In this document: positions 24,971 through 36,906 of the stretch, one piece after another
Numbering within the stretch: the stretch's first letter is position 1
Layout of the letters: the number at the start of each line of letters is the position of its first letter
Assembly: GCA_038496675.1 (NCBI GenBank)
Contig: CM076663.1
Span: forward strand, 13,228,954 to 13,292,953
Source of the DNA: Rachycentron canadum
Taxonomy: Eukaryota; Chordata; Actinopteri; Carangiformes; Rachycentridae
DNA: 64,000 nucleotides
Direction of reading: 5' to 3'
Notes under the pieces: generated by a model
Database searches by the model: none
Seen by the model: only the letters and a program-made list of their open reading frames with translations
What the model was told of the DNA's origin: nothing
Made by a program: the position numbers and the translations under genes

Positions 24971-27900
24971 GAGGGAGATTTCTCACGCCTACCAAACAGT
25001 GAAATACATTCCACAGAGAGAGAAAGAGAAGAGAGAGGGGGAAGAGGGCTCCTGCAACTCAGCTCCTACCCTGCTTTGATGTTTAAAGGTAATGGGATGG
25101 TCGCTTGTTATCAGTGTGAGGGCATCTGGCTCTTTGGATATAAGTGTGCTATGATTTATAGACTCTTTGATGACTGCTGCTCACAGTCAAACTCTCTCCT
25201 GCTCATTAATCACAATTTCTATCTGCCTGCTGTGGGCTTGTAGAGTCCTTCAACAAATCTAAATGTCAAAGGAGCAGGCCTGTGTGTGTTTTAATGATGC
25301 CAGGACATGCAAATCTTTGTAAAAATGGATTTCTCATTCCTCTCCATCAGCAGCAGGCCCAAGTTGTAGTTTACTGGTTGTTTGAAACACTCTAGCAAAG
25401 GTCGGCCTGTATCTTTTTTTGCACTTCTTTCAGCTTTGTGTCTCCTTCACTTCCATCTCTGTCTGAAGTTCCCCATTACAAGCTAACAGGCCCTGGTTTA
25501 TATTAACCCTCAACACCACAAAAAGACAAGGGGGGAGAGGAAGTCAGGCTGAGACACAGACACACACGCGTGCACGCACACACACACATACACACAGGTG
25601 GGGAAAGACTAGATTTACTGGTCTGCTTTTCATTAGTGCTAATTATCTGTGTTTCATCTAAACCTGAAGCAGTTAGTGATTGTGTATATGTGCAAGCATG
25701 TTTATGTGTGTTGATCAAGACCACCACACCTGAGAACATACTCTGAGCTGAAATCTGCTCTAAAAACTGCACTTAGACCCGCACTGCCTACACCCATCAC
25801 TGGATTAAACTTTATTAGTGAACATGCCATACATAGTGTAGACACTGATCTCATATTGGCCTATGGCAACAACATTGGGATAAACATAAATGTTTATGTT
25901 TTCATTTTATTTATATTATCCCACATCGTCTTGAATGTCTTTGAAAACCGTACAGGGTGAGAAGTCAGGGTGGGTCCACCTGATCAGTTTGATGTGATGC
26001 TGAATTGAAGCAGTTAGTGCAAAATAGCTTCTGATATCATATCATACATACTGAAGAGTATGTTTATCAGAAACAGTTACAACACCTTGAAGCAAGTTGG
26101 TCCATATAACTCACTGTATAACGTCTTGTGTGGGAGTGGAGGGAGCTATCCATACTATCCATACATCCAGAAAATTAACCATGTTCACAGTTGTCTCATT
26201 AATAACTGTGGAGACGGGTTTGAAAGAATTAAGCACTTGGGAGGCAGCGGGGTCTAGTGAAAGTTGAGCTGAGTTGAGTTGCATTATAGAAACTGTGGTG
26301 CCCAACTTCATGGAAATCTATATTTATATACCTGGAGAAACACCTGTTTGGTGTGAGGGGTAGTAATGGTTTATAAAGTCAGGTCTCTATAAAAGCAAGC
26401 AGGAACAGAGTGAAATATAACTGCAGTCTAGTAACATAATGAACACACAAACACACGCACACACACAAACACATTCCCTGAGGTCGGTGCCAACTGCACC
26501 CATCATTCTTAACCTGTGACCTCTCACGCTGACCCTGTCCCACTGATGGCAGCGACCCCCAGCTGGACCAAGAGCCACCATGTTTGCCTCCACAGAATGA
26601 CCACTCAGTTCACTAACACCTCTCAGATGCATGGGCAGAGCAGCATGAAGACATATGGGGTTTGGATTGTGGAGGACAAGAAAAGGTTTGTAGTGTTTGA
26701 AAATGAACGAGCTGAGATAGTAGTGAGAGAAAGAAGACGAGAACTCAAGAGAAGGAGGCAAGAAAAAGGGAACAAACTTATATGAATCCTCTCAGCACTG
26801 CTGCCCTGGGCTGTTTATCTTGCAGATTGAGTTAAGCACAAGCCTCTTATAACTCTCCACATACCAGACAATATCACAGTGGCCCTGCTTTACGAATATA
26901 AACATAGGCACTTTATCAAAGACCGGCACAGTTCATTCAAACACATAGGCTCTTTCTCCTAACTTAATTTACTGCACCCTATACAAAGTTCCTTTATTAG
27001 ATTTAAGCTGTTTAAATTTCTAATTCTGGCTGAAAATGGGGAATTTTAGGGGGTCTATTGATGAATCTTAAAGGGGTTTTGTCATGTTTACCTTATGAAA
27101 CCACACTGGCCTCTTATCATGGATACGTCTGTGGACTATCAGTATGGAAAAGCCCTGGGTCATGTAGAACACTGAGTGTTTTATGTCCACAGAGAGAAGG
27201 CATTGTTTAACTCAACATAGGAGCATTCACAATGAGGAAATGTATGTTTCCTTGTTGTGTTAACAGGAGAGAGGATTGTCTTGATTCTGTTCATAGTAAC
27301 TGAGATTTTTCTGACACAGACATAAATGAAAAAACACACACAGTGTTGCATCATCCTGTATTATATAAAGTTTTGAGCTTTTCTTAGTAGAAAGCAATAA
27401 CCAGAACACAGCCATAGTTTACTGGCACTCTGAGGGCCCCTGTCATAGGCGAGTGTGCACACATACACAAGGGTAAAGTGAGGGATGACTTGGCAGTAAG
27501 AGCAACTCCAGCCTCAGAGTTGGTCTCAGGGGAACTATGCTGGGAGAGAAATAGACGCTGAAATCTGCAGCCTTCCCCCTGGTGTTCACTGTGGGGTGGT
27601 CTCCCCTTCTTTCTTTCTCCCTCCTCAGTCCTTACCTCATTCCTTTGAGGTGGTCCGTTTCTGTCTTTCCACCTCGCTCTCTCTCCCTCTTTCCCATCCC
27701 AAATCTCTTCTCCCTCTCATCTTCATCATAGTCCCTCCTTTTATCCGTCTTATAATCTCCCTCGCTGTTTAATATTTTCCCCTGTCTCATTTCCTCCTTT
27801 TCTTCTGCCTCCATTTTGCCCTTTTTTTGTTTACCTCGACATGCACATAGAAAAAGCACTCATCATGCCTCACAGATTGCTTAGTGCCAATTGCCATGAG

Positions 27901-28045
27901 TGTGCGTGCTGGAGAGTAAGAGTGTACTCTTAAGGAAGAAAGAAAACCATAGCGAGACAAAGAGAAAGATGCTGGGACTGTAAGAAAACAAACTCTTGCT
28001 GATGCAATGATTATCGCTGGCCAGCAGTTTTCTAGCCAGTTTTGC

Positions 28046-28075
<30 letters not shown>
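28046..28075. repeat. (TG)n microsatellite
   Basis: A perfect TG run of about 15 units; an A20 run follows at about 28387-28406. Confidence 0.9.
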
Positions 28076-28077
<2 letters not shown>

Positions 28078-31000
28078 ACTTTGCAAAGAGTTTAATATTA
28101 GAACATTATATTTCCTTTCCTGACTGTTGTTTTTCTGCCTGCGTCTCACTTTCTTCCCTCTTTCAGAAGGTGTTGTGATTTTATAAGCCTGCCGTTTGGT
28201 GTCATACGAACCATTGCATGTTTTTTTCAGGTCCTGTAAAACAGGCCTAAATGCCCCATAATTCTCTTCCCCTTGCTGCCTGGTTAGGGTTAGCGCCAAC
28301 TTTCAAACTCACAAATGCAATCACACACACACACAAACTGGAGTCATGGTGAAGAGGGTTAGAAGTATAAAGTAACACCACCTATTTAAAAAAAAAAAAA
28401 AAAAAAAGAGGCAAAAGGTCTTGTGGAGACCAAAAGCACATATAAATGCAAGGAAGGATGCATTAACAGAGATGGTGAGAGAGAGAGTGAGAGGGAGAGA
28501 GAGCTTGTGTGTCTCAAGAATTAATAGCACAGTAAAAAGCCAGGCACCAGGATTACAACTGGGCATTAGAGAGTGTGTGTGTGTGCATGTGTGTGCGTGT
28601 GTGTACATGCATGTGGGAGAGTTATAAATAGTTGGATCATCTGGAGCACATTAGAGTTACAGTGTTTAAGTGAACAGGTCCGCTACCTACAGCCACAGAA
28701 ACCTCAGAACAGACACTGCCAAGCCCCAAGCTGGACAAACACACACAGACACAAAGACACACACACACACAGCAAAGCTTACAGAGAGAGAAAATCAATT
28801 AATAAAGGCAAAGCAGTTTCAGCAAAATTAAACTAAGCTACAACAAATCACTGAACGAGCAGACAGGTTGGGCGTCTGGGAGGAAGTACCGCACACAATA
28901 ACACAACCTAGCTGTTGTAATTTGCGGCGCTCCACAGCTTTAAGACAAACAAGGATTATTAGCAAAGGCACCAGAGGGATAGCAACTCTGCTATTAAATG
29001 GTGGGCTTGACATGAATTTAAATGAAGGGGAAACATAATGTCTGAACAAGGTTGTTTTGCTTTGAACTGACCATACACCACTTCCCAAGGCCACACACAT
29101 GAACTGCACCTGCATACACTAAAGTACAAATCCTTAGTCTGTCTCACACATGGGTACAAATATGTGTGAAAGCTTGTGCACTTAATTAATACAAGCTTCA
29201 TATCCCCAAAGTGAGTAACAAAGTTTAGCTGTAAAACCTTTCTAACCATCATAATTTAAAACCTTATTCTTCAGGTCATCTATATAGCTGTATTACCTGT
29301 ATTTGTTTAAGAAGGGTTGGTAACAAATGGGGACTTTCAACTCCTAAGTGCAACTGTAACTGCAAAAAGTGAATATTTACAGTCACTACTCTCTCATAAA
29401 AATCTCAAAATAGCTGTCTTTCAAAGCTTATAGGAAGTCCTGCTTTCATTGCATCTTCTTTCCAAGTTTGCCTTAAATCTAAGGCCCCCAAAATCAGGAG
29501 TTGGTGAAGGAAGTGAACCCTCCCCCTCCAATAGCACATTTACACTCGCACACACTGAAACCTGAGCCACAGGAAGTGGTCCTGCATGTCAGGGTAGACA
29601 AATTATTCACCATTTGAAAAATGCACCTTTTTTCTCCTCCTATATTTTCCTCTTCCTTCCGACTCCCTCCTTGCCTTCTTCTCTGCGTTTATTGTTTTCA
29701 TTTCAGGTCCTCCAGAGAGGAGCAGTAAAGGAGACAAAAAGCTCAGCTACCTGTGTTATCTCAAAATGAGCTGCATTCAGACTTGAACCGAGCTGCTGTG
29801 GTTGCACAGGCCCCAGAATTCTGGGAAATATTCTCCTGCGGTGTTCCCTGAAGACTTGTGGTATTCCTGCCCACAGTATCCCCACCACGCTTTTGTGGAA
29901 TTTCCTAAATGGATGAAAAGCAGGTTTATTTGAACTCTTTTGAAAAGTGTAACATAGATCTTCCTTATCTCTACATGGCTGTATTATTTTACAGTGTAAA
30001 CCCAACTGTGAACAGGCTGAGGGAGAGAAAAGAAAGAGCAATTTTGTGCTGATTTTATGAAAAGAAGAATGAACAAACAATAAAACCACCAGTTTAACAT
30101 TTAATGTGGGCGATTAACACTGTAAAACCTTCTCCCTGTGACCTCACCAGCAGATTTACTTTGAGTATGCGAACCCATAATAAACAAATAGGTAGAACAA
30201 TACATATTTATGGGATCATACATATATATTTGTTTGCATAGTATACAGTACATAGATGTAGTATATAGTATATACGTAAATTGATTTGCTTTTTCTTGCC
30301 CACAAACTGAAGAAGCTATCTGTTTTACCATACTGTTTTAACCCTTTCAGACTTCATCAATATGAACTTTGACAGTGGATTTGGGGTGAATTAGCCTATG
30401 CACCCGAAGTCTATAGTCTTCATTTAGAGAGAGATTTAAACAGAGAACATGATGATTGGATCCGCAGTATATCTTCATCACATCAAACTGTGACACGACA
30501 GATGCACAAAAGAAACTGTTCACAACCTGCAAAACACACTTTTAACCAGGAATGGACTCACTCATATTGAATTGTTTTCCATTGTTCTAGCCTTGTCAAG
30601 CAGACTTTTTAATAAATCCAATGGGCTATAAATAACAATGTAAAAATCCAATGAAAAGGCATTTAAAGAACTAAATTCTCATTGCAAAAACTGCTACAAA
30701 GCTGTATGGGTCATGTTTGGGTTAATGTATCTCAGCAGTATTTTTAAGTCCCCTGTAGACATATTCCTGTTAGTACCAACTTATAACTCCTGTCATTGTA
30801 GCACAATTGAAAAGTGCTACATAAATGCAGTTAACTTACCCTTTGTTGCTTTGAAAACTCACATGTCAGAGTGATGATAGCCAGACCCCTGTCATGGCAG
30901 AAAATATGTCATTCAGCCTAAAATAACCAACCATAGTAGCAGCATTTAGGTTACTTGACAGTTAAATTATTTTTCGCCTACCTGGCTAAAGTTTTGTTTT

Positions 31001-31809
31001 CATTATTTCTTTGTCTCACGTTGCCATTAATTGCAGGAGTATTGGGGCCCCTGGCCATCTGTGCTCATAATGTGACTTGTTATTTTGTTTTTTGCAGTGT
31101 CACCATACATCATTCATTGACAAATATGTTCCCCACAAAGACTGTAAATTATCCAACTTATTTTGTGTGACAGCGGTTAACATCGGACCACAGGAATGCA
31201 CACACAGCACTAGAATGACACTGTTGTTGTGCACCAGGAAATGTCCACTCTCTTCCTTATGCCAGGGCCGTGTGGATTAGGCCGAGGTCAGGGGGGGAGA
31301 AGGTTGTGTTAAGTGGAGTTTGGAGGAGCAGCCGCCAAACACACTTTCCCCTTAGGCAAGAGGTAAAGGGACAAATGAGGGCACATGCACGCGCGCGCAC
31401 ATACATACACACACACACACACATGCACAAAAACGGTTGATTCAGAAGTAAACATCTTGCCCCATCGGTACCCACAGTGCTTTGGGCTAGTTGGCCCACT
31501 GGCCCACCCTGATGACCCTTGTTACCGTGGTGATTAGATATTTGGAGTCCTCATCTGCAAACATTTAGCCAGTGTCACCCCTAATCTACCTCGTGTCACC
31601 CTGCCACCACGGACCTTGAAGCAACATGCAACTCAGGAGTCCTGCTGACAGGAAAAAAAACTCACATTTTATCACTTTTATGACTGAACGTGATACTCTA
31701 CCTAAAGTCTTTTGAATATCAAACAAACATCCAAAGTGGCTGTAAAAAGTTTATAGTTTCCTCATTGACAGAAAACAGTGGCTGAGGTCAGCATAGAGGT
31801 AGTTTGTTA

Positions 31810-32560
31810 AGCCCACTCATATTTTCAATAATTATCTATAACAACATTTCCCAACATTTTCCTGCCCACGGCCCACTTGAAAATCTCTATCTCAAATCTC
31901 TTTTTGGCCCACATGTGACCCCACAGCCATACAGATGCCAAATAATGTGTTCGCAGACCAATTTTTATTTTGATAATAACAACTGAACCAACTGAACCGA
32001 AAGCATGAAGAACATGTAGGAAGCTTCACAGTGGCTTATCACAGTGATAGGCCTTAATAAAAGCAAAACAAAGCAATGAAAAGAGTTTTTAAACATTTGT
32101 AAACTTTGTGTTACAGATCCAACCCTGCAAGTTAAGTATTAAGCTGCCAGTACTAGGGACTAATATCTAATTTCCTGTATAAAAGAAGTGCCTCACACTT
32201 AAACTCAATATATGCACAGAACTGGAGGCAAAAATATATTTTAGTTTGTCACGTTTTACTTCTGTCAGGTTTGAGAGAGCGAGAAATCAACACAGACAAC
32301 TTATGACAATGTTTTAATTTTTAAAAAGTATTATTTCTATTAATTTAGTTTCATTTTTATGCATTTTTTCACCAAAATTGTATTGTTAAAATTTGACAGC
32401 CCACTTGCAATACCATTGTAGCCCACAAGGGGGCAGAAACTCACTCTGAGAAAACTCTAGGTTTCTTTATTCTGAGATTAGGAAAACTGGGTTTTTTGTT
32501 CCAGAGTTCACTTTAACCAGTTACCACAGTAACTAACTTACTGGAAGTTTTTCTTCTACA
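31810..32560. repeat. Decayed transposon-derived region
   Basis: The stretch contains 'cccacggcccacttgaaaat', 'gcccacaagggggcagaaac' and 'actttaaccagttaccacag', which recur in fish repeats. The part 32110-32280 is a diverged copy of 33868-34120: both contain 'acagatccaaccctgca' and 'aaaactggagg'-like wording in the same order. No intact open frame is present. Confidence 0.5.
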
Positions 32561-33013
32561 AACCCTCTGTCTGTCTCTGCACCTCCTCTGTACCTCATGT
32601 TGCAATTGAGGAATCTTCTGAAACAGCACAAAGGTAGACATTTGAAAATTTCAACCCAGTTTTAACTCACTGTTCCAGCATTATTTCCATCTTCTGCTAC
32701 TGCAGAACCTTGTTCTTGTCAGGTTTTAGCTAAATAAATAAATTAATCTAAGAAATAGTAGATTCAAGCATTTTATCATCAATTAAGCCTCTGATAAATA
32801 ATGTGGTCTAGTGGACTATGCTAAATAAAGTGTAATAGTTTTAACTTATTGACTATTTTCTCCAACCCAGACTCTGTTAATGCTGCTGTTTTTTAAGATA
32901 ACATTGCATTAATCTTTCTAGCTCCACTCAATTAAAATGGAGGCTCTGCTTTTTATTAAGCAATTGCCATGGTGAATCATTGAATCGGAGCTCCACTGAT
33001 TTCACATCTCAGG

Positions 33014-34159
33014 GACAGTGGACTTTATACCCTCACTTTGAGTTACTTGACTTTGGTTAGGACTAGAGTTTGTTGAGTATGCTTTCTGGAATAAACCATT
33101 GGTTATCAAAAAGTGCATTTTAAGTGTAACTTAAGTTTCAGCAGTGCGATTCCATGCTCTCTGCTTTAGTTAAGTCCTCACAAAATCCAAATCTGCAATG
33201 CATCAGACAGAAAGTAAAGCTCTTTTTTTCCTAGTAAGTTTAGTAGTCTAGTAGTTTAAGAAGGAACTTTAGGAAATGCAGGTTTTCCAGCCAACGACAA
33301 AAATATATACCTATAACACTTCGTCATCAATTTACAAGTTGCTGCCACATTCCACCTCATGACCTCTGAACTATGACACACCGGTCCTCCTTCTCCTCCA
33401 GGCCAGACCATCATGGATGCCCTGCCTCAGGTCACTCATTGGCTTAAACACAGCAGCAGAGTGTGTTACCCCTGGAAATAAGTCAATGACTCCTTTGAAT
33501 GACAAGTAAATTCTGAGTTGATAAGCAACTAATGCAGCATATGGTCATCCAACAAATATAAATATTATGCCCTGATGTCTATCTTACCGAACAGATATTC
33601 ATGTTAAACTAATTTTATTATATATATGTTTTCATCTTGGGTGGTGCCTGTATTATGTTTTAACCAAACATTGCTTCAGACCTACTCAACTTTTCTGCAA
33701 GATAATTAAGCGTATTTGTGTTTTACAGTTTTGTGTGTTTCATTGTGGTTTGTCAATCTATGACACACACAAAGTGATTTATTTGAGAAAAACTTCTAAC
33801 AGTTCTTTTTAAACTACCCCTGTACTCCAGCAGGAGTTTCAGATGGATTGGCAGTGACCTCTAGTGATACAGATCCAACCCTGCAGGTTAGAAGCCACCT
33901 AGCGCAGTCTTCAGCTGCAGGTACTGTGGACTTTTTCAAAAAGGAAGTAAATACTTATAAGATGGACACATCTGCAAAACAGGTTGATCAACAAACCATT
34001 ATTATCTAAGTCCCCGTAGAAAAGAAATGCCTTACACTTACACACTACAAAATGATGTATGTACAAAACTGGAGGAAAAAATACCATTTAGCTGGTCACG
34101 TGTTTTGCTCATATCAGGTTTGTACAGTAACTTAAAGTGAGGGTATAAAGTCTACTGTC
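33014..34159. mobile_element. Non-autonomous DNA transposon-like element with terminal inverted repeats
   Basis: The left end (33014-33046) contains GACTTTATACCCTCACTTT. The right end (34127-34159), read on the other strand, contains the same 19 bases. Both ends begin GACAGT, and over about 33 bp the termini differ at only two positions. The enclosed 1.1 kb has no transposase-length open frame, so it would be non-autonomous. No target-site duplication was found, and the superfamily is unknown. The internal segment 33868-34120 has a diverged relative at 32110-32280. Confidence 0.6.
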
Positions 34160-34419
34160 ATAATTTGCCAGTGTGTTTCAGTGGGGTGTGTGACAGAGAG
34201 AGGGAGTGATAGACTGACAAGGAATAAAAAACGCACCCACCACTTTCTCTCTCTTTGCCAGGCAGTGTAAGGTATAGCTCAGGTTAATAAAAGTGCCAGT
34301 GGGGAAATGCATTATGCATTATCACCAAGCATGCAGATAACCGCTGGTCAATCATGTGAGTAGCTGCACTTTAGTCTCTCTTGCTCTGTCTTCTAATAAT
34401 GCAATGAGTCACCATATTT

Positions 34420-34502
<83 letters not shown>
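34420..34502. repeat. Compound (AT)n(GT)n microsatellite
   Basis: An AT run (34420-34436) passes directly into about 33 GT units (34437-34502). Confidence 0.95.
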
Positions 34503-34503
<1 letters not shown>

Positions 34504-36681
34504 CATGTGTATATTCAGTAATGGCATTCAGATCATTTACTTATTAATCGTGACAAAATCAACCCAAGCACAAGTGTTTTGCAAATAAAGAACATAACAA
34601 TAATTCAATTAAAATATTGCTGCACGCAATATTGAACATATTAACATTCATGAAGTGGCATGAACATTAATACTAATACACTAAGCACAAGCAACACTAC
34701 CATCTCATATGACATATTTATGTTAATTTACAATATTTGCAATAAAATGTAGCTGTATACTCACACTTCCTACTTCTTCTATCTAATAGGATACAATACA
34801 AGAGGTTTTCCACAAGTCTTGCCATAACAAAAAAAATGTTCAGTTTTAATTGTCATTGTATTACAACCTTATTATTGAGGTTATTTTTAGTGACTGGACA
34901 GCATTGAGAGGTGTTCCTAATATTTTCCTGTTATATTTCCTTATATAAGATTGCCTAATATAATTACCTAAGAAAGGCAATATAATGCACTCCAGTACAA
35001 CACTACTATGACCGAAATCATCAAGAAAAACTGAAACATTTTGTGAAAGTAGAATGCGGAGGTCCCTGGGTACAAAATCTTGGAAGGCCCCCTCTGCTCT
35101 CCACAAACACCCGATCTAGAGTTTGAATTATAGCTTCTCATCGGAGGCTGCCATCTGATGGAGGAATATACAGGATTTACACTGACAGGCTACAGCTTAT
35201 GATCACAATCTGATGGACAATGTCAACACCTGTAAATATATTCTACAGGATTTACACTACATGATTTCCTGCAGCATCAGGCCCAGAAAAGTATTTACAG
35301 TACAGTAATTCTTTGTGGTAGTAGGTAGTAGTAAATTATAATACAGGATTTCCATCATACATCATGAAACAGATGCAACAACAACCAAGTTTTTTCTGCC
35401 AAATAAAACCCCTATATGGACATAATGTTTTTGTTATTTAGCCATGCAAAAATTTTATTTGATTAAAAATACCCCAATCATTTTTTAACTGTCCCATTTA
35501 TCACTTCATTGCAGTACCTAGCCTGAATTGTTGAAAGGACTGGGTAAAAGTAACTTCTGGCTTAGTTAAAAAAAAGTAGTACTAGATAAATTGTGGGGCT
35601 GCTACTTACCAGGAAACTTACCTCCAAGAACCGCATGTGGGTTGGGCTCAAGTGGAGATGAATGTGGGGCAGTTGAACAGGTGGGTGTCGCTCGGCTGTG
35701 GTCGAGGATGAATAATCTGATGCTCAGCCGAACAAACAGTAATGGCTGCCGCGTCTCTTCTTCTTCTACATTAGCATAGTCCACTCCTGACGCTTTTTTT
35801 CCGCATTTCCTTTTCTTAGATACCCCCCCCCTCAATCTTGCTTTAGCTTCGCCACTGCTCTACAGCTTATTTTACATCAGTGTTTTAAGAAGGGTCTTCA
35901 CCACCAGGCCGCTCAGCTTTGCCGCGAAATCCCCACGGTCCCACCTGACCTGACGTCATCATCATAATACCAATCAAAATATTTTTATTTGCAAATAAAG
36001 CAACACAATAGACACACAATTAGTTTATTTAATTTGATAATTATATATATATATTTTAAAAAGCAAAACAAGGATGAGGCCCCAGTTGGTGGGAGTTTGG
36101 AGGCCCCTAGAGGTCGGAGGTCCGGTCTTACAGTGTCGTGCATGACTCGTGTGGGTGCTAACTTTTGTTTACTTAGAAAATAGCTGTTCTTGAACAGGTG
36201 CAATTAGATTAAAAATTGGTAATAAAAAATAATTTTAGTAAGACGTAATGTGATATCTGTTTTTAATTTGAAATCATTGATAAATTAACTCTAATTTCAT
36301 GTATCTTAATATGGAGACCACATTTTTGGAACATAAATAAAAGCGATAGCCTGTACCTACCGTCAAGATTTGTCAAAATTGTATTAAATTACATTTTTTG
36401 ATAATTATCTGATATGTAAAGACATTTATTAATGCAGCAATCACCTAGGATAAAAACGTTACACTCTCTATATATATATATTTCTACTATCATGGGTCAA
36501 ATTTTTAAAATGCTCGCGGTTACAGAAACACACGCATGTATGCTCGGTACATACTTGTTAGATCAACATTAAGATTGTTTGACATTTAATTGAATCAAAG
36601 TTTGTCTGACTAGAGAAAAGTTAGAAATTAGTGAAATATGGTCGTATTTAGGTCAGTCTATTATCACTGCATTTGCGTCCG

Positions 36682-36906
36682 CCAATCGTAACGGGTGTGT
36701 TCTGCGTCATCACTTCCCAGCCAATCGCACGACGACGTCCAGAAACGGGGCGCCCAGGACGTAAACCTGGCAAACATGGCGACGCTCCGAAGAGAGTACG
36801 GAGATTGGAAATACGATCGTTTTTAACCGAGAAAATAACCTCCTCTTCGCATTTTACAATGTGGCGGGGTTAGCCAGAGCCTGCGCACGCACAAGCCTTT
36901 TAGACG
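36682..36906 (+). promoter_or_regulatory. snx13: snx13 promoter and 5' leader
   Basis: A CpG-rich, TATA-less segment lies directly before the first coding exon. It carries two CCAAT boxes (36682-36686 and 36721-36725), a CRE-like TGCGTCAT (36703-36710) and AAACATGGCGAC (around 36773), which resembles the YY1 site found near start sites of housekeeping genes. If transcription begins before 36776, the leader holds two upstream open frames, at 36776-36826 (16 codons) and 36859-36873 (4 codons). Confidence 0.5.

Larger units (their letters stand above)
23545..36650. other. Gene-free gap between twist1 and snx13
   Basis: No exon was recognised. In particular, no HDAC domain fragment (for example the HHAEE or DVHHGNG signatures) and no N-terminal HDAC9 exon was seen on either strand. 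The right third (31800-36200) is rich in decayed repeats, including a TIR element. Repeat-poor stretches at 24730-24930, 25080-25420, 28840-29060, 29695-29980 and 31440-31620 read like unique, possibly regulatory DNA. That is an impression which only cross-species alignment can test. Confidence 0.6.
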
